Below, in pieces: positions 50,671-60,271 of a stretch of 64,000 nt of DNA. Location: the NCBI RefSeq assembly GCF_021283545.2, contig NZ_CP128540.1:437501-501500 (forward strand), read 5' to 3'. Position 1 is the first letter of the stretch, and each line of letters opens with the position of its first letter. The position numbers were made by a program, and so were the translations under genes. Below the pieces are notes generated by a model that was not told the DNA's origin, did no database searches, and saw only the letters and a program-made list of their open reading frames with translations. This stretch comes from Pseudomonas alloputida (GTDB lineage: Bacteria > Pseudomonadota > Gammaproteobacteria > Pseudomonadales > Pseudomonadaceae).

Positions 50671-51037
50671 CGGGGAACATCCTTTTCTTTGTTTTTATCA
50701 GGGCAAGCCCATCGACCTTAGCAAATCGTCGTGCTTCGCTCCCAAGTCCATTCGTTTCCCCGTGTTTACAGGCATATTGCGCCCGTCGCCCCGGTAGGCT
50801 ACTGTGCCGGGACGTATGAGCGAGACCTATCCTGTGTTGATCGTCAGCAAACTCTTGATGCGCGTAATCAAGGCCCACGCCCGTTGGCGTTGGCGCGCCT
50901 GACTTTATCTCCTGCCGGCCCGCCCGGCCCGTCCCCGTTTGCCTTCTCGTTTACCGCCCGTTGTGGCAAAGCCGCGCCTGTGGCTGGTGCCGGAAGGTTC
51001 GAATCATGAAGTCAGTAGATTCAAGAGGTTTAACACC
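50671..51037 (+). promoter_or_regulatory. trpGDC promoter region, leader and attenuator
   Basis: This 367-bp gap between estP and trpG holds a leader peptide open frame and an attenuator-like hairpin: GCCGG (50914-50918) pairs with CCGGC (50924-50928), followed by CCGTCCCCGTTTG. A 27-nt stretch ending in GCGCGCCTGACTT is identical to the trpE leader. P. putida trpGDC is known to be attenuated. Confidence 0.7.
50816..50902 (+). CDS. trpG leader peptide
   Basis: An open frame of 28 codons from ATG 50816 ends with MRVIKAHARWRWRA and TGA at 50900-50902; an internal ATG at 50858 gives a 14-residue version. The last 14 residues match the trpE leader in 12 positions. Two Trp codons near the stop would stall ribosomes when charged tRNA-Trp is scarce. 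Start choice is uncertain. Confidence 0.6.
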   Translation: MSETYPVLIVSKLLMRVIKAHARWRWRA

Positions 51038-51631
51038 ATGTTACTGATGATCGACAATTACGACTCATTCACTTACAACGTTGTTCAGTACCTTGGCGAG
51101 CTGGGTGCCGAGGTCAAGGTCATTCGCAATGACGAAATGACCATCGCCCAGATTGAGGCCCTCAACCCTGAGCGCATCGTCGTATCTCCGGGCCCGTGCA
51201 CCCCAAGCGAGGCAGGCGTGTCCATCGAGGCCATCCTGCATTTCGCCGGGAAGTTGCCAATCCTTGGTGTATGCCTGGGCCACCAGTCAATCGGGCAGGC
51301 TTTTGGCGGCGACGTTGTACGTGCACGTCAGGTCATGCACGGCAAGACCAGCCCGGTATATCACCGCGACCTGGGCGTGTTCGCCAGCCTTAACAACCCG
51401 CTGACCGTGACCCGTTACCACTCTCTGGTGGTAAAGCGTGAAACCTTGCCCGACTGCCTGGAAGTTACCGCCTGGACCTCCCATGCTGACGGCTCGGTCG
51501 ATGAGATCATGGGCCTGCGCCACAAGACGCTGAATATCGAAGGGGTGCAATTCCACCCTGAGTCGATCCTGACCGAGCAGGGCCACGAACTGTTCGCCAA
51601 CTTCCTCAAGCAGACCGGCGGCCGCCGTTAA
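51038..51631 (+). CDS. trpG: Anthranilate synthase component II (glutamine amidotransferase)
   Basis: A 197-residue class I amidotransferase that hydrolyses glutamine to feed ammonia to TrpE. It shows [11 protein letters not shown], the catalytic cysteine in GVCLGHQ, and the His-Glu pair in FHPES. The start MLLMIDNYD at 51038 is chosen over a longer open frame that runs into the leader. First gene of trpGDC, with 9 bp to trpD. Confidence 0.96.
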   Translation: MLLMIDNYDSFTYNVVQYLGELGAEVKVIRNDEMTIAQIEALNPERIVVSPGPCTPSEAGVSIEAILHFAGKLPILGVCLGHQSIGQAFGGDVVRARQVMHGKTSPVYHRDLGVFASLNNPLTVTRYHSLVVKRETLPDCLEVTAWTSHADGSVDEIMGLRHKTLNIEGVQFHPESILTEQGHELFANFLKQTGGRR

Positions 51632-51640
51632 GGATCGAAC

Positions 51641-52690
51641 ATGGATATCAAGAGTGCGTTGAGCCGTATCGTCGGGCAGTTGGACCTGACTACCGAAGAA
51701 ATGCGCGAGGTCATGCGCCAGATCATGACCGGTCAGTGCAGCGAGGCGCAGATAGGCGCTTTCCTGATGGGCATGCGCATGAAAAGCGAAAGCATCGACG
51801 AAATCGTCGGTGCGGTGTCGGTGATGCGTGAGCTGGCCGAAAAGGTCGAGCTGCAAAGCCTCGATGGTGTCGTCGATATTGTCGGGACCGGTGGTGATGG
51901 CGCCAACATCTTCAACGTGTCCACCGCTTCGTCCTTCGTCCTGGCGGCGGCGGGTTGCCCGGTGGCCAAGCATGGTAACCGCGCAGTCTCGGGCAAGAGC
52001 GGCAGTGCCGACCTGCTGGAAGCTGCCGGCATCTACCTGAACCTGACGCCAACTCAAGTGGCACGCTGCATCGACAGCCTGGGCATCGGCTTCATGTTCG
52101 CGCAAAGTCACCACTCGGCCATGAAACATGCCGCTGGCCCACGTCGAGAACTGGGGTTGCGCACCCTGTTCAATATGCTCGGCCCGCTTACGAATCCGGC
52201 CGGAGTGAAGCACCAGGTGGTCGGTGTGTTCGCGCAAACCCTTTGCCGCCCGCTGGCTGAGGTGCTGCAGCGCCTGGGGAGCAAGCATGTGCTGGTCGTG
52301 CACTCGAAGGATGGTCTGGACGAGTTCAGCCTGGCTGCACCCACCTTCGTCGCCGAACTGAAAAATGACGAAATCACTGAATATTGGGTCGAGCCGGAAG
52401 ACCTCGGCATGAAGAGTCAGAGCCTTCATGGCCTGGCTGTCGAGAGCCCGCAGGCTTCGCTGGAGTTGATCCGCGATGCGCTGGGCCGGCGCAAGACCGA
52501 GAACGGTCAGAAGGCCGCCGAGATGATCGTGCTTAATGCTGGCGCGGCACTGTATGCAGCCGACCATGCCATGAGCCTGAAAGCCGGTGTAGAACTGGCC
52601 CATGATGTACTGCACACCGGCCTGGCCTGGGAAAAGCTGCAGGAATTGGGTGCCTTTACTGCAGTATTCAAGGTGGAGAACGAAGCATGA
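51641..52690 (+). CDS. trpD: Anthranilate phosphoribosyltransferase
   Basis: A 349-residue enzyme joining anthranilate and PRPP. The [14 protein letters not shown] loop (PRPP binding), [15 protein letters not shown] and the metal-binding DE pair (GLDEFS) are present. It overlaps trpC by 4 bp, so translation is coupled. Confidence 0.97.
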   Translation: MDIKSALSRIVGQLDLTTEEMREVMRQIMTGQCSEAQIGAFLMGMRMKSESIDEIVGAVSVMRELAEKVELQSLDGVVDIVGTGGDGANIFNVSTASSFVLAAAGCPVAKHGNRAVSGKSGSADLLEAAGIYLNLTPTQVARCIDSLGIGFMFAQSHHSAMKHAAGPRRELGLRTLFNMLGPLTNPAGVKHQVVGVFAQTLCRPLAEVLQRLGSKHVLVVHSKDGLDEFSLAAPTFVAELKNDEITEYWVEPEDLGMKSQSLHGLAVESPQASLELIRDALGRRKTENGQKAAEMIVLNAGAALYAADHAMSLKAGVELAHDVLHTGLAWEKLQELGAFTAVFKVENEA

Positions 52691-53520
52691 GTGTGCCGAC
52701 GGTGCTGGAAAGGATCATTGCCCGCAAGTTTCAGGAAGTGGCCGAGCGCAGTGCGCACGTCAGCCTCGCCGAACTGGAGGGCCTGGCCAAGGCCGCTGAC
52801 GCCCCGCGAGGCTTCGCCAACGCGCTGATCGAGCAGGCCAAGCGCAAGCAGCCCGCGGTGATTGCCGAAATCAAGAAAGCTTCGCCAAGCAAGGGCGTGA
52901 TCCGCGAGCACTTCGTGCCAGCGGAAATCGCGGTCAGCTACGAGAAGGGCGGGGCCACCTGCCTGTCGGTGTTGACCGATGTCGATTATTTCCAGGGTGC
53001 CGATGAGTACTTGCAGCAGGCCCGCGCGGCGGTTTCGCTGCCGGTGATCCGCAAGGACTTCATGGTCGACCCTTACCAGATCGTCGAAGCCCGGGCCCTG
53101 GGGGCAGATTGCGTACTGCTGATCGTGTCGGCGCTGGATGACGTGAAGATGGCTGAACTGGCCGCCACTGCCAAGGACGTCGGCCTCGACGTGCTGGTGG
53201 AAGTGCACGATGGCGATGAACTGGAGCGCGCGCTGAAAACCCTGGATACGCCGCTGGTGGGGGTGAACAACCGCAACCTGCACACCTTCGAGGTCAGCCT
53301 GGAAACCACCCTTGACCTGCTGCCGCGCATTCCGCGTGACCGTCTGGCGATTACCGAAAGCGGTATTCTCAACCGGGCCGATGTGGAGCTGATGGCAATC
53401 AACGAGGTTTACTCGTTCCTGGTGGGTGAGGCGTTCATGCGCGCCGAGCAGCCTGGCCTGGAATTACAGCGGCTGTTCTTCCCCGAGCAGGTGAAGAAGA
53501 CTGTTCAGCAACTGGACTGA
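52687..53520 (+). CDS. trpC: Indole-3-glycerol phosphate synthase
   Basis: A 277-residue TIM-barrel enzyme making indole-glycerol phosphate. Catalytic residues are in [10 protein letters not shown], the [15 protein letters not shown] strand, [13 protein letters not shown] and TESGI. It is monofunctional, unlike the fused TrpCF of E. coli. Last gene of trpGDC; a terminator and a REP pair follow. Confidence 0.97.
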   Translation: MSVPTVLERIIARKFQEVAERSAHVSLAELEGLAKAADAPRGFANALIEQAKRKQPAVIAEIKKASPSKGVIREHFVPAEIAVSYEKGGATCLSVLTDVDYFQGADEYLQQARAAVSLPVIRKDFMVDPYQIVEARALGADCVLLIVSALDDVKMAELAATAKDVGLDVLVEVHDGDELERALKTLDTPLVGVNNRNLHTFEVSLETTLDLLPRIPRDRLAITESGILNRADVELMAINEVYSFLVGEAFMRAEQPGLELQRLFFPEQVKKTVQQLD

Positions 53521-53527
53521 TCAAATG

Positions 53528-53553
53528 AAGCCGGCGTTTTTGCCGGCTTTTTT
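53528..53553 (+). terminator. trpGDC terminator
   Basis: AAGCCGGC (53528-53535) pairs with GCCGGCTT (53542-53549), loop GTTTTT, followed by a T run. It lies 8 bp after the trpC stop. Confidence 0.92.
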
Positions 53554-53559
53554 GTACCT

Positions 53560-53642
53560 GTAATGGCCTCTTCGCGGGCAAGCCCGCTCCTACACGGGTA
53601 CGCGCCCTGTCGTAGGAGCGGGTTTACCCGCGAAGAGGCCAG
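53560..53642. repeat. Inverted pair of REP elements after trpC
   Basis: Copies at about 53563-53595 and 53609-53640 in opposite orientation, between the trpGDC terminator and the next gene. Standard P. putida-type REP cores. Confidence 0.9.
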
Positions 53643-53667
53643 TGAAATCAACATCATAGGTGGATCA

Positions 53668-54372
53668 ATGACCGATCAACCCCTGGCCCTGAGCGTCGAA
53701 CAAGGCCTGCACGCCGAGCAGGAACTGCTGGCCGCCGTCTGCCGTGGCGAACGCGAAAGTGGCGTGCTGTTCTGGCGCCCCACCGACCACGCGCTGGTCA
53801 TGCCTCGGCGCATGAGCCGGCTGGGCAACTTCGAGGTCGCCTGCGCGGAATTGGCTATTGCTGGCTGGCCGGTGCTGCTGCGAGAAACCGGCGGCGAACC
53901 GGTGCCTCAGTCGCATTCGACGGTGAACGTTGCACTGGTCTACGCCGCACCGCGCAGTGAAGGCGACCACGGCCGTATCGAAAATGCCTACGAGCGCCTG
54001 TGTCTGCCGCTGTGTGATGTGCTGCGCGAGTGGGGCGGCGTAGCGTCAGTCGGGGAAATCGACGGGGCCTTCTGCGATGGCCGCTACAACGTCAACCTCA
54101 ATGGCCGCAAATTGGTGGGTACCGCCCAGCGCTGGCGTCAGGGCCTGGGTGGCAAGCGTCCGGTGGTGCTGGTGCACGGTGCGCTGCTGCTGGACAACGA
54201 GCGTGAGTCGATGGTGGCGGCGGTCAACCGCTTCAACGAGTGCTGTGAGCTGGAGCAACGCTGTCGCGCCGATGCGCACATCGCCTTGCACGAAGTGGCG
54301 CCGGTAGCACCTTGGTTCGAGCGCCTTTCGCAGGCCTACGCCAAGGTACTGGCCGAGTTGCCCAAGGACTAG
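53668..54372 (+). CDS. Lipoate--protein ligase family protein
   Basis: A 234-residue protein of the biotin/lipoate A/B ligase fold. [19 protein letters not shown] corresponds to the degenerate RRxSGGGAV-type lipoate-binding loop, and [18 protein letters not shown] contains the conserved lysine of the family. The substrate (lipoate or octanoyl transfer to a carrier) is not certain. The start MTDQPLALS at 53668 is chosen; an upstream in-frame ATG lies in the REP pair. It overlaps the convergent crp gene end by 4 bp. Confidence 0.8.
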   Translation: MTDQPLALSVEQGLHAEQELLAAVCRGERESGVLFWRPTDHALVMPRRMSRLGNFEVACAELAIAGWPVLLRETGGEPVPQSHSTVNVALVYAAPRSEGDHGRIENAYERLCLPLCDVLREWGGVASVGEIDGAFCDGRYNVNLNGRKLVGTAQRWRQGLGGKRPVVLVHGALLLDNERESMVAAVNRFNECCELEQRCRADAHIALHEVAPVAPWFERLSQAYAKVLAELPKD

Positions 54373-55013
54373 CGGGTACCGTGGACCACCATGGTCTTGC
54401 CTTTGACCTGCACCAGGCTGCGTTCCTCGAGATCCTTGAGAACGCGGCCGACCATTTCCCGAGAGCAACCGACGATTCGGCCGATTTCCTGACGGGTAAT
54501 CTTGATTTGCATGCCATCGGGGTGGGTCATGGCGTCGGGCTGCTTGCACAGTTCCAGCAGGCAACGGGCAACTCGCCCGGTCACGTCGAAAAATGCCAAA
54601 TCGCCAACCTTGCGCGTAGTGTTGCGCAGGCGCTGGGCCATCTGGCTACCCAGGGCATAGAGGATTTCCGGGTCCTGGCGCGCCAGCTCGCGAAACTTCT
54701 CGTAGCTGATTTCGGCCACTTCGCATTCTGTCTTGGCGCGTACCCAGGCACTGCGCTGCTGCTCGCCATCAACGGGCTCGAACAGGCCTAGCTCGCCAAA
54801 GAAATCGCCATGGTTGAGGTAGGCGATGATCATTTCATGGCCGTCGTCGTCCTCGATGAGGATGGTGACCGAACCCTTGATGATGAACGACAGTGTCTCG
54901 GCCCGGTCGCCGGCGCAGATGATATTGCTTTTGGCGGTGTAGCGGCGGCGCTGGCAGTGTACCAGCAGCTTGTCGATGTTCTTTATCTTGGCGGGTAGGG
55001 CGGAGGCAACCAT
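54369..55013 (-). CDS. crp: cAMP-binding transcription regulator Crp/Vfr
   Basis: A 214-residue CRP-family regulator. The cyclic-nucleotide pocket includes FFGELGLF and the [16 protein letters not shown] strand; the helix-turn-helix has [24 protein letters not shown]. In P. aeruginosa the orthologue is Vfr (virulence); in P. putida Crp is reported to bind cAMP unusually tightly and has no central role in carbon catabolite repression. The ATG giving MVASALPAK is chosen, with AGGA upstream. It is divergent from osmC. Confidence 0.95.
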   Translation of the reverse strand: MVASALPAKIKNIDKLLVHCQRRRYTAKSNIICAGDRAETLSFIIKGSVTILIEDDDGHEMIIAYLNHGDFFGELGLFEPVDGEQQRSAWVRAKTECEVAEISYEKFRELARQDPEILYALGSQMAQRLRNTTRKVGDLAFFDVTGRVARCLLELCKQPDAMTHPDGMQIKITRQEIGRIVGCSREMVGRVLKDLEERSLVQVKGKTMVVHGTR

Positions 55014-55103
55014 CACGAAATCCTGTTCGATATGACGCATAGGCTTTTTTAGAGGTTGGCTGACGGAGAGCGCCAGTCATTTGGCGCCAGCTTATCAGAC
55101 ACT

Positions 55104-55138
55104 ACGAGATGTTTCGGTACTAAACCGACACATCTCGT
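55104..55138. promoter_or_regulatory. 15-bp inverted repeat between crp and osmC
   Basis: ACGAGATGTTTCGGT (55104-55118) and ACCGACACATCTCGT (55124-55138) pair with one mismatch around ACTAA. It sits in the divergent promoter region, 91 bp from crp and 66 bp from osmC, so it is a regulatory operator or 5' hairpin rather than a terminator. It lacks the TGTGA-N6-TCACA form of a Crp site. Confidence 0.6.
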
Positions 55139-55203
55139 GCTTTTCCCACAGCCGCACAAGGTCTAAGCTGACACCCTTTTCCGAAAATCAGGAGTCCGGG
55201 TAG

Positions 55204-55626
55204 ATGAAGGCACGTATCCAGTGGGCCGGTGAGGCAATGTTCCTCGGCGAATCGGGGAGCGGCCATGTCGTCGTAATGGACGGCCCGCCCGAGGCCGGCG
55301 GCCGCAACCTGGGCGTGCGACCGATGGAAATGCTGTTGCTGGGCCTGGGTGGCTGCAGCAGCTTTGACGTGGTGAGCATTCTGAAGAAGTCGCGCCAGGC
55401 AGTGGAAAGCTGCGAGGCATTTCTGGAGGCGGAGCGCGCCAGCGAAGACCCTAAGGTGTTCACCAAAATTCACATGAACTTCGTGGTGAAAGGGCGTGGG
55501 CTGAAAGAAGCGCAGGTCAAGCGGGCGGTGGAGCTGTCGGCGGAAAAGTATTGCTCGGCTTCGATCATGCTCGAGCGTGCCGGGGTTGAGATTACCCATG
55601 GGTATGAAATCGTAGAGCTGGGTTAA
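55204..55626 (+). CDS. OsmC family protein (YhfA-like)
   Basis: A 140-residue OsmC-fold protein. Family members are peroxiredoxin-like enzymes that reduce organic hydroperoxides; the catalytic cysteines appear in LGGCSSFDV and SAEKYCSASIM. The GVRPMEMLLLGLGG helix is typical of the YhfA subgroup, whose role is less well known. The same gene sits divergently beside crp in many gamma-proteobacteria, suggesting Crp control. Confidence 0.88.
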   Translation: MKARIQWAGEAMFLGESGSGHVVVMDGPPEAGGRNLGVRPMEMLLLGLGGCSSFDVVSILKKSRQAVESCEAFLEAERASEDPKVFTKIHMNFVVKGRGLKEAQVKRAVELSAEKYCSASIMLERAGVEITHGYEIVELG

Positions 55627-55639
55627 GGCTGAGATTCCG

Positions 55640-55694
55640 GGGCCGCTTTGCAGCCCTTGTGGAAGCGGGTGAACCCGCTCCCACCCGCGGCCCG
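55640..55694. repeat. Single REP element after osmC
   Basis: One copy at about 55657-55690 with core GCGGGTGAACCCGC, plus the flanking GGGGCCGCTTTGCAGC, in the 76-bp gap between convergent osmC and a membrane-protein gene. Confidence 0.8.
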
Positions 55695-55702
55695 GGCGAG
55701 TT

Positions 55703-56743
55703 TCAGTTGCGCAGGGCCGGAAGGGCCATCCGCAACCATTGCGGAAGACGGCTTCTTAGCGCCTGGCTCAACCGCTCCCGGCGCTTTTGGTAAACCAGGC
55801 CAAGCCAGATAACCCCCAGCCCGATCATGGTCAGCACCACCGGGAACAGCAACGACTGGGCAAACACCTCGTACGACAGATATCCCAGATAAGCCGCCAC
55901 CCCCAGCGCACCAAACACCATGAATACCGGCCGACGCAGCAGCACCGCCATGCCCATCAGCGCAATGTTGATCAGGCAGTACATGGCCTTGCCCAACTCA
56001 CTGCCGCTGTCCAGTAGCGTCAACCCGCCCCAGAACGCTGCCAGCCCGGCGAGGTAACCCCAACGGGCGTAGTCCTCACGTGTGCGGCCGTCTATCACGA
56101 GGAAAACCACCAGCAAGCCCAGCCCAAACCACAGGGAGACGTGGCGACGCTGCTCCCAACTGAACGGTGAGCCGAAGAACCACTCGCTAAGGTCCATCGA
56201 CATGAACCACAAGGCCACGGCCATTGGCATGTCGACGAACGGGTAGGGGATCAGTCGCAGCATTAGCAGCCCGGCAAGCACCGTGGCTGCTTCCATCGCC
56301 AGCCAGCCGCCTTGCACGTAGGTGTAGTACTGGTGGTAGTCAGCCTGCGCATCGTCCAGTGGCCACCAGCCGAGCATGCGTTCGATAGCGAATACCGCCA
56401 GCGGCACGATGCTGACGGCTACTGCTGCCAGCACGCCAGCAGCGACGGGCTGGACGCGGCGTTGCAGATGGAGGGCGAACAAGGTGATCAGCAGGATATA
56501 GAGGCTGGCGATGATCAACAGCGCGCCGTCACCGAGGCTCATCCATGCCTCGGTGAGCAACCAGCCCATTGCCGCCATGATCAGCATGGCGCCAAAGTAG
56601 AAGGCAACATGGGCCAGCTGAAAGCTGCCACGTGGTGCGGGTTGCTGGCGCAGGAATGCCAACAGGCTTTGGTCCTGGCCTGGTTGGAGAATGCCTGCTT
56701 GCACGGCGCGCGCCAGGTCCTTGGCGTCGAATCGATCCGTCAT
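55703..56743 (-). CDS. DUF2157-type integral membrane protein
   Basis: A 346-residue polytopic membrane protein with about ten hydrophobic helices starting near residue 45, after a short soluble N-terminal helix (FDAKDLARAVQAGILQPGQ) of the type found in DUF2157/DUF4401 proteins. No catalytic motif is seen and function is unknown. It is followed closely by coq7 upstream on the same strand (10 bp), so they may be co-transcribed. Confidence 0.75.
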   Translation of the reverse strand: MTDRFDAKDLARAVQAGILQPGQDQSLLAFLRQQPAPRGSFQLAHVAFYFGAMLIMAAMGWLLTEAWMSLGDGALLIIASLYILLITLFALHLQRRVQPVAAGVLAAVAVSIVPLAVFAIERMLGWWPLDDAQADYHQYYTYVQGGWLAMEAATVLAGLLMLRLIPYPFVDMPMAVALWFMSMDLSEWFFGSPFSWEQRRHVSLWFGLGLLVVFLVIDGRTREDYARWGYLAGLAAFWGGLTLLDSGSELGKAMYCLINIALMGMAVLLRRPVFMVFGALGVAAYLGYLSYEVFAQSLLFPVVLTMIGLGVIWLGLVYQKRRERLSQALRSRLPQWLRMALPALRN

Positions 56744-56753
56744 GGCGATGCCT

Positions 56754-57401
56754 TCAGATGCGGTATGTGCTCTTGGTCATGACCTTGGCCAGCAAGCTCA
56801 TGCCAAAGCGGACGGGGGCCGGGAAGCGATAACCACCGGCTTCCAGTGCAGACTCGGCGTGCTGTTCTTCGTCGATGCGCATCTGCTCGAGAATGGCCCG
56901 GGATTTTTCATCTTCGTGCGGGAGCTGCTCCAGGTGCTCGTCGAGGTGCTTGCACACCTGATGTTCGGTAGCGGCGACGAAGCCCAGGCTGACCTTGTCG
57001 CTGACCAGCCCGGCCAGTGCGCCAATGCCGAACGACATGCCGTAGAACAGAGGGTTGAGCACGCTCGGGTGGCTGTTCAGCTGGCGAATGCGCTGTTCGC
57101 ACCAGGCCAGGTGATCCACTTCTTCCTCGGCGGCATGCTCCATGGCCTTGCGCACTTCGGGCAGCTTGGCGGTCAGGGCCTGGCCTTGGTACAACGCCTG
57201 GGCGCAGACTTCACCGGTATGGTTGATGCGCATCAGCCCGGCAATATGACGGGCCTGCTGCTCGTCCAGGTCAGCGTCTGGCTGGACGATGGCCGGCGAT
57301 GGCCGGGTGGGTTGGCCGCTGAAGGGCAGCAAGGTGCGCATGGCGGTATCGGCCTGCAGCAACAAGCGGTCGAGCGGCGAGTAGTGACGTTCGGTAGCCA
57401 T
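56754..57401 (-). CDS. coq7: 2-polyprenyl-3-methyl-6-methoxybenzoquinone hydroxylase Coq7
   Basis: A 215-residue di-iron hydroxylase performing the last hydroxylation in ubiquinone synthesis in bacteria that lack UbiF. The two ligand motifs [12 protein letters not shown] and RIDEEQHA are intact, with an upstream glutamate in NHTGEV. The start MATERHYSP at 57401 is chosen with a GGAGG-like site. Confidence 0.96.
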
Positions 57402-57466
57402 CGGGCACCTCCGCAAGAATGTGCCCGACAGTTTACCGCAATAGCGGCGGGGTCGCTTGCCGTGGG

Positions 57467-57805
57467 TCAGCCCGGAGGCCAGTTCATCTGGCGCTGGCCA
57501 AGCACGTGCATATGGATGTGGTAGACGGTCTGGCCGCCTTTGGGGTTGCAGTTCATGACCACACGGAAACCTTCCTCGCAGCCTTGTTCGACAGCCAGGC
57601 GCTGGGCGGTGAACAGGATGTGGCCAGCCAGGGCCTTGTCTTCTTCGGTCAGGTCATTGAGGGTGCGAATGTGCTTTTTCGGGATGACCAGAAAATGTAC
57701 CGGTGCCGCGGGTGCAATGTCCTTGAAGGCCAGGATCTGGTCGTCTTCATAGATGATATCTGCCGGGATTTCCCGGTTGATGATTTTGAGGAATAGATCG
57801 TCCAC
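57467..57805 (-). CDS. hinT: HIT family nucleotide-binding protein (HinT)
   Basis: A 112-residue HIT-domain purine nucleoside phosphoramidase. The histidine triad HIHMHVLG and the N-terminal [18 protein letters not shown] segment are intact. Substrate in vivo is uncertain; E. coli HinT cleaves AMP-lysine and lysyl-AMP. It stands alone between coq7 and an SDR gene. Confidence 0.95.
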
Positions 57806-57868
57806 AGCACTTGCTCCATGGTGAGGGTCGGGCCGAGTGTACTCAGCCGTGAGCCGCTCGCCCAGTGG

Positions 57869-58651
57869 CTATTCCATGCCTGAGGGGCAATAGCGGCGGT
57901 GGATGGCCCCGGCCAGCTTGCGCACCAGCCAGCGCGGCAGCAGCCGCGGTGCGAACGCCAGCCAGCGGTTGCGCCGGCCGGGCATGATCAGTGCGCGGTT
58001 CTTGTCCAGTGCCCGCACGGTGTACAGCGCCACTTCCTCGGGGCTGAGGCAGCGCGGCTTGCCATCGAGCCGCGCAATGCGCCGGCGTGCGGAACGTACC
58101 GGGCCAGGGCACAGTACCGAGACCTTGATGCCGGTGCGCTTGAGTTCTTCGCGCAGGGCCTGGGAAAAGCTCAACACGTAGGCCTTGCTGGCGGCATAGG
58201 CGGCCATCCATGGGCCAGGCGCCACCCCGGCCAGGCCGGCGACGTTGAGAATCTGCCCGCCACCCTGTACAGCCATCAGGTTACCGATGGCATGGCACAG
58301 GCGGCTCAGGGCCAGCACGTTGACTTCCAGCAGATCCTGTTCGTCGGCCCATTCATGGGCCAGGAACGGCCCATAGGTGCGCAAGCCCGCGCAGTTGACC
58401 AGCAAATCGATACGCCGCTCGCCTTCTTCCAGCTCTAGCACGAAGCCTGAAAGGCGCAGCGGCTGGCTGAGGTCGCAGGCGCGGAACAGCACCTCGACGC
58501 CGAAACGCTGGGTCAGCTCGATGGCAACAGGCTCCAGCGTTTCTCGTTGGCGTGCCACCAGGATCAGATTGCGCCCGCGCCGTGCCAGCGCTTCCGCCAA
58601 GGCCAGGCCCAGGCCGCTGGAAGCACCAGTGATCATGGCGTAACGGGTCAT
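57869..58651 (-). CDS. Short-chain dehydrogenase/reductase
   Basis: A 260-residue classical SDR. It has the cofactor loop TGASSGLGLALAE, the NCAG strand, and the active site YAASKAYV (Tyr and Lys) preceded by a Ser-poor stretch (NVAGLAGVA) where the catalytic serine is expected; Ala occupies the typical Ser position, so activity should be checked. Substrate unknown. The start MTRYAMITG is chosen over a 42-residue longer frame. Confidence 0.85.
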   Translation of the reverse strand: MTRYAMITGASSGLGLALAEALARRGRNLILVARQRETLEPVAIELTQRFGVEVLFRACDLSQPLRLSGFVLELEEGERRIDLLVNCAGLRTYGPFLAHEWADEQDLLEVNVLALSRLCHAIGNLMAVQGGGQILNVAGLAGVAPGPWMAAYAASKAYVLSFSQALREELKRTGIKVSVLCPGPVRSARRRIARLDGKPRCLSPEEVALYTVRALDKNRALIMPGRRNRWLAFAPRLLPRWLVRKLAGAIHRRYCPSGME

Positions 58652-58718
58652 GCAAGGCTCCTGGGGGCGGAAGAGGGCGCCTAGTGTACAACTTGCCCGT
58701 GCAAGGTGTTGCCTTTTG

Positions 58719-59675
58719 CTACAAGGCGCGGGCGCGCAGAACCTGGCAGTGCTCCAGGGCTTGCCGGTACTCGCCATGCAGGCGCTCGATCAATGCGCTG
58801 GCGCTGGGCAGGTCATGGATGGCACCGACGCCCTGGCCCGCTGACCATACGGTCTTCCAGGCCTTGGCTTCGTCATCGATCGGCTTGAGCTTGCCTTGCA
58901 CCTGCCCCGCTTTGAGGGCGTTCATGTCGTAGCCGGCCTGCTCCAGGCTCTGGCGCAGGAAGCTGGCGGGGATGCCGGACACCACGGGTGTGTGGATGAT
59001 GTCGGCGGCATGGGCATCCAGCAGCATCTGTTTGTAGGCGCCCTGAGCCTGGCTTTCTGTGGTGGCGATGAAGCGCGTGCCCATGTACGCCAGGTCCGCC
59101 CCCAGCAGTTGTGCGGCCAGGATTTCGTGGCCGTGGTTAATGCAACCAGCCAGCAGCAGGGTCTTGTCGAAGAACTGGCGAATTTCTGCGGCCAGGGCGA
59201 ACGGGCTCCAGGTGCCGGCATGGCCGCCCGCGCCTGCGGCGACGGCGATAAGGCCATCGACACCGGCTTCGGCGGCCTTTTCGGCATGCCGGCGGGTGGT
59301 GACATCGTGGAGCACCAGGCCGCCGTAGCCGTGTACGGCATCGACCACTTCCTTTACTGCCCCCAGGCTGGTGATAACGATTGGTACACGGTGTTCGACG
59401 CACAAGGCCAAGTCGGCCTGCAGGCGCGGGTTGGTCGGGTGGACGATCAGGTTGACGGCGTAGGGCGCTGGCGCCTGCAGTTGAGCCAGGCCTGCCTCGA
59501 TCTCTTCCAGCCAAGCCTTGAAGCCAGCGCTGTCGCGTTGGTTCAGTGCCGGGAAACTGCCAACCACGCCGCTGGCGCAGCAGGCCAGCACCAATTGGGG
59601 GTTGGAGATGAGGAACATCGGCGCGGCAACCACGGGCAGCCGCAGGCGTTGTTCGAGCGAGGCAGGTAGCGACAT
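58719..59675 (-). CDS. Nitronate monooxygenase-type flavin oxidoreductase
   Basis: A 318-residue FMN-dependent TIM-barrel enzyme of the 2-nitropropane dioxygenase/nitronate monooxygenase family. It shows VVAAPMFLISNP at the FMN site, a catalytic-type His in INHG, and AAGAGGHAGTWSPF as the phosphate-binding loop. Such enzymes detoxify propionate-3-nitronate and similar compounds; substrate here is not known. It lies between an SDR gene and hemJ. Confidence 0.9.
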   Translation of the reverse strand: MSLPASLEQRLRLPVVAAPMFLISNPQLVLACCASGVVGSFPALNQRDSAGFKAWLEEIEAGLAQLQAPAPYAVNLIVHPTNPRLQADLALCVEHRVPIVITSLGAVKEVVDAVHGYGGLVLHDVTTRRHAEKAAEAGVDGLIAVAAGAGGHAGTWSPFALAAEIRQFFDKTLLLAGCINHGHEILAAQLLGADLAYMGTRFIATTESQAQGAYKQMLLDAHAADIIHTPVVSGIPASFLRQSLEQAGYDMNALKAGQVQGKLKPIDDEAKAWKTVWSAGQGVGAIHDLPSASALIERLHGEYRQALEHCQVLRARAL

Positions 59676-59703
59676 GGCAAGGCTCCTTGAGCGGGTGGCT
59701 ATG

Positions 59704-60129
59704 TCAGAACGGTTTCACCACCACCAGAATGACGATAGCCAGCAGAATCAGCACGGGCACTTCGTTGAACCAGCGATAGTAAACGTGGCTGCGGGTGTTG
59801 GTGCCGTTGGCGAAGCGTTTGCGCTGGGCACCGCACACGTGATGGTAGCCGGTCAGCAGGATGACCAGGGTGAGCTTGGCATGCAGCCACCCCTGGCTCA
59901 GCCAGCCGGGGGTGAGGTACAGCATCCAGGCGCCAAAAACGTAGGTGGCGATCATCGCCGGGTTCATGATGCCGCGGTACAGCTTGCGCTCCATGGTCAC
60001 GAAGCGTTCCTGGCTGATGCTATCCTGGCTCTGGGCGTGGTAGACGAACAGCCTGGGCAGGTAGAACAGGCCGGCGAACCAGCAGACCACGCTGACGATA
60101 TGCAGCGCTTTGATCCATAGGTAAAGCAT
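59704..60129 (-). CDS. hemJ: Protoporphyrinogen oxidase HemJ
   Basis: A 141-residue membrane protein with four helices. The HemJ family (UPF0093) replaces HemG or HemY in many bacteria and oxidises protoporphyrinogen IX to protoporphyrin IX. The conserved His in WIKALHIVSVVCW, Arg in LPRLFVYHAQ and Lys in LHAKLTLV are present. Monocistronic, with argC divergent on the other strand. Confidence 0.93.
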   Translation of the reverse strand: MLYLWIKALHIVSVVCWFAGLFYLPRLFVYHAQSQDSISQERFVTMERKLYRGIMNPAMIATYVFGAWMLYLTPGWLSQGWLHAKLTLVILLTGYHHVCGAQRKRFANGTNTRSHVYYRWFNEVPVLILLAIVILVVVKPF

Positions 60130-60271
60130 GGAGGGAGTTCCTTCAGATAGTCACGGTCGTCAGATAGTAGTGGTCAGGCGCCCGAAGGGTCACCCGAAGA
60201 GTTGTTACAGGCGCCCTGCGCCCCTATTATCGTGCGCTTTCCAGACGGCTCGTTGATAAGGGGCAAGCGTT

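Noticed and set aside
55104..55138. Reading the crp-osmC inverted repeat as a terminator
   Set aside because: The two genes are divergent, so no transcript needs to end there, although four T residues follow on one side.
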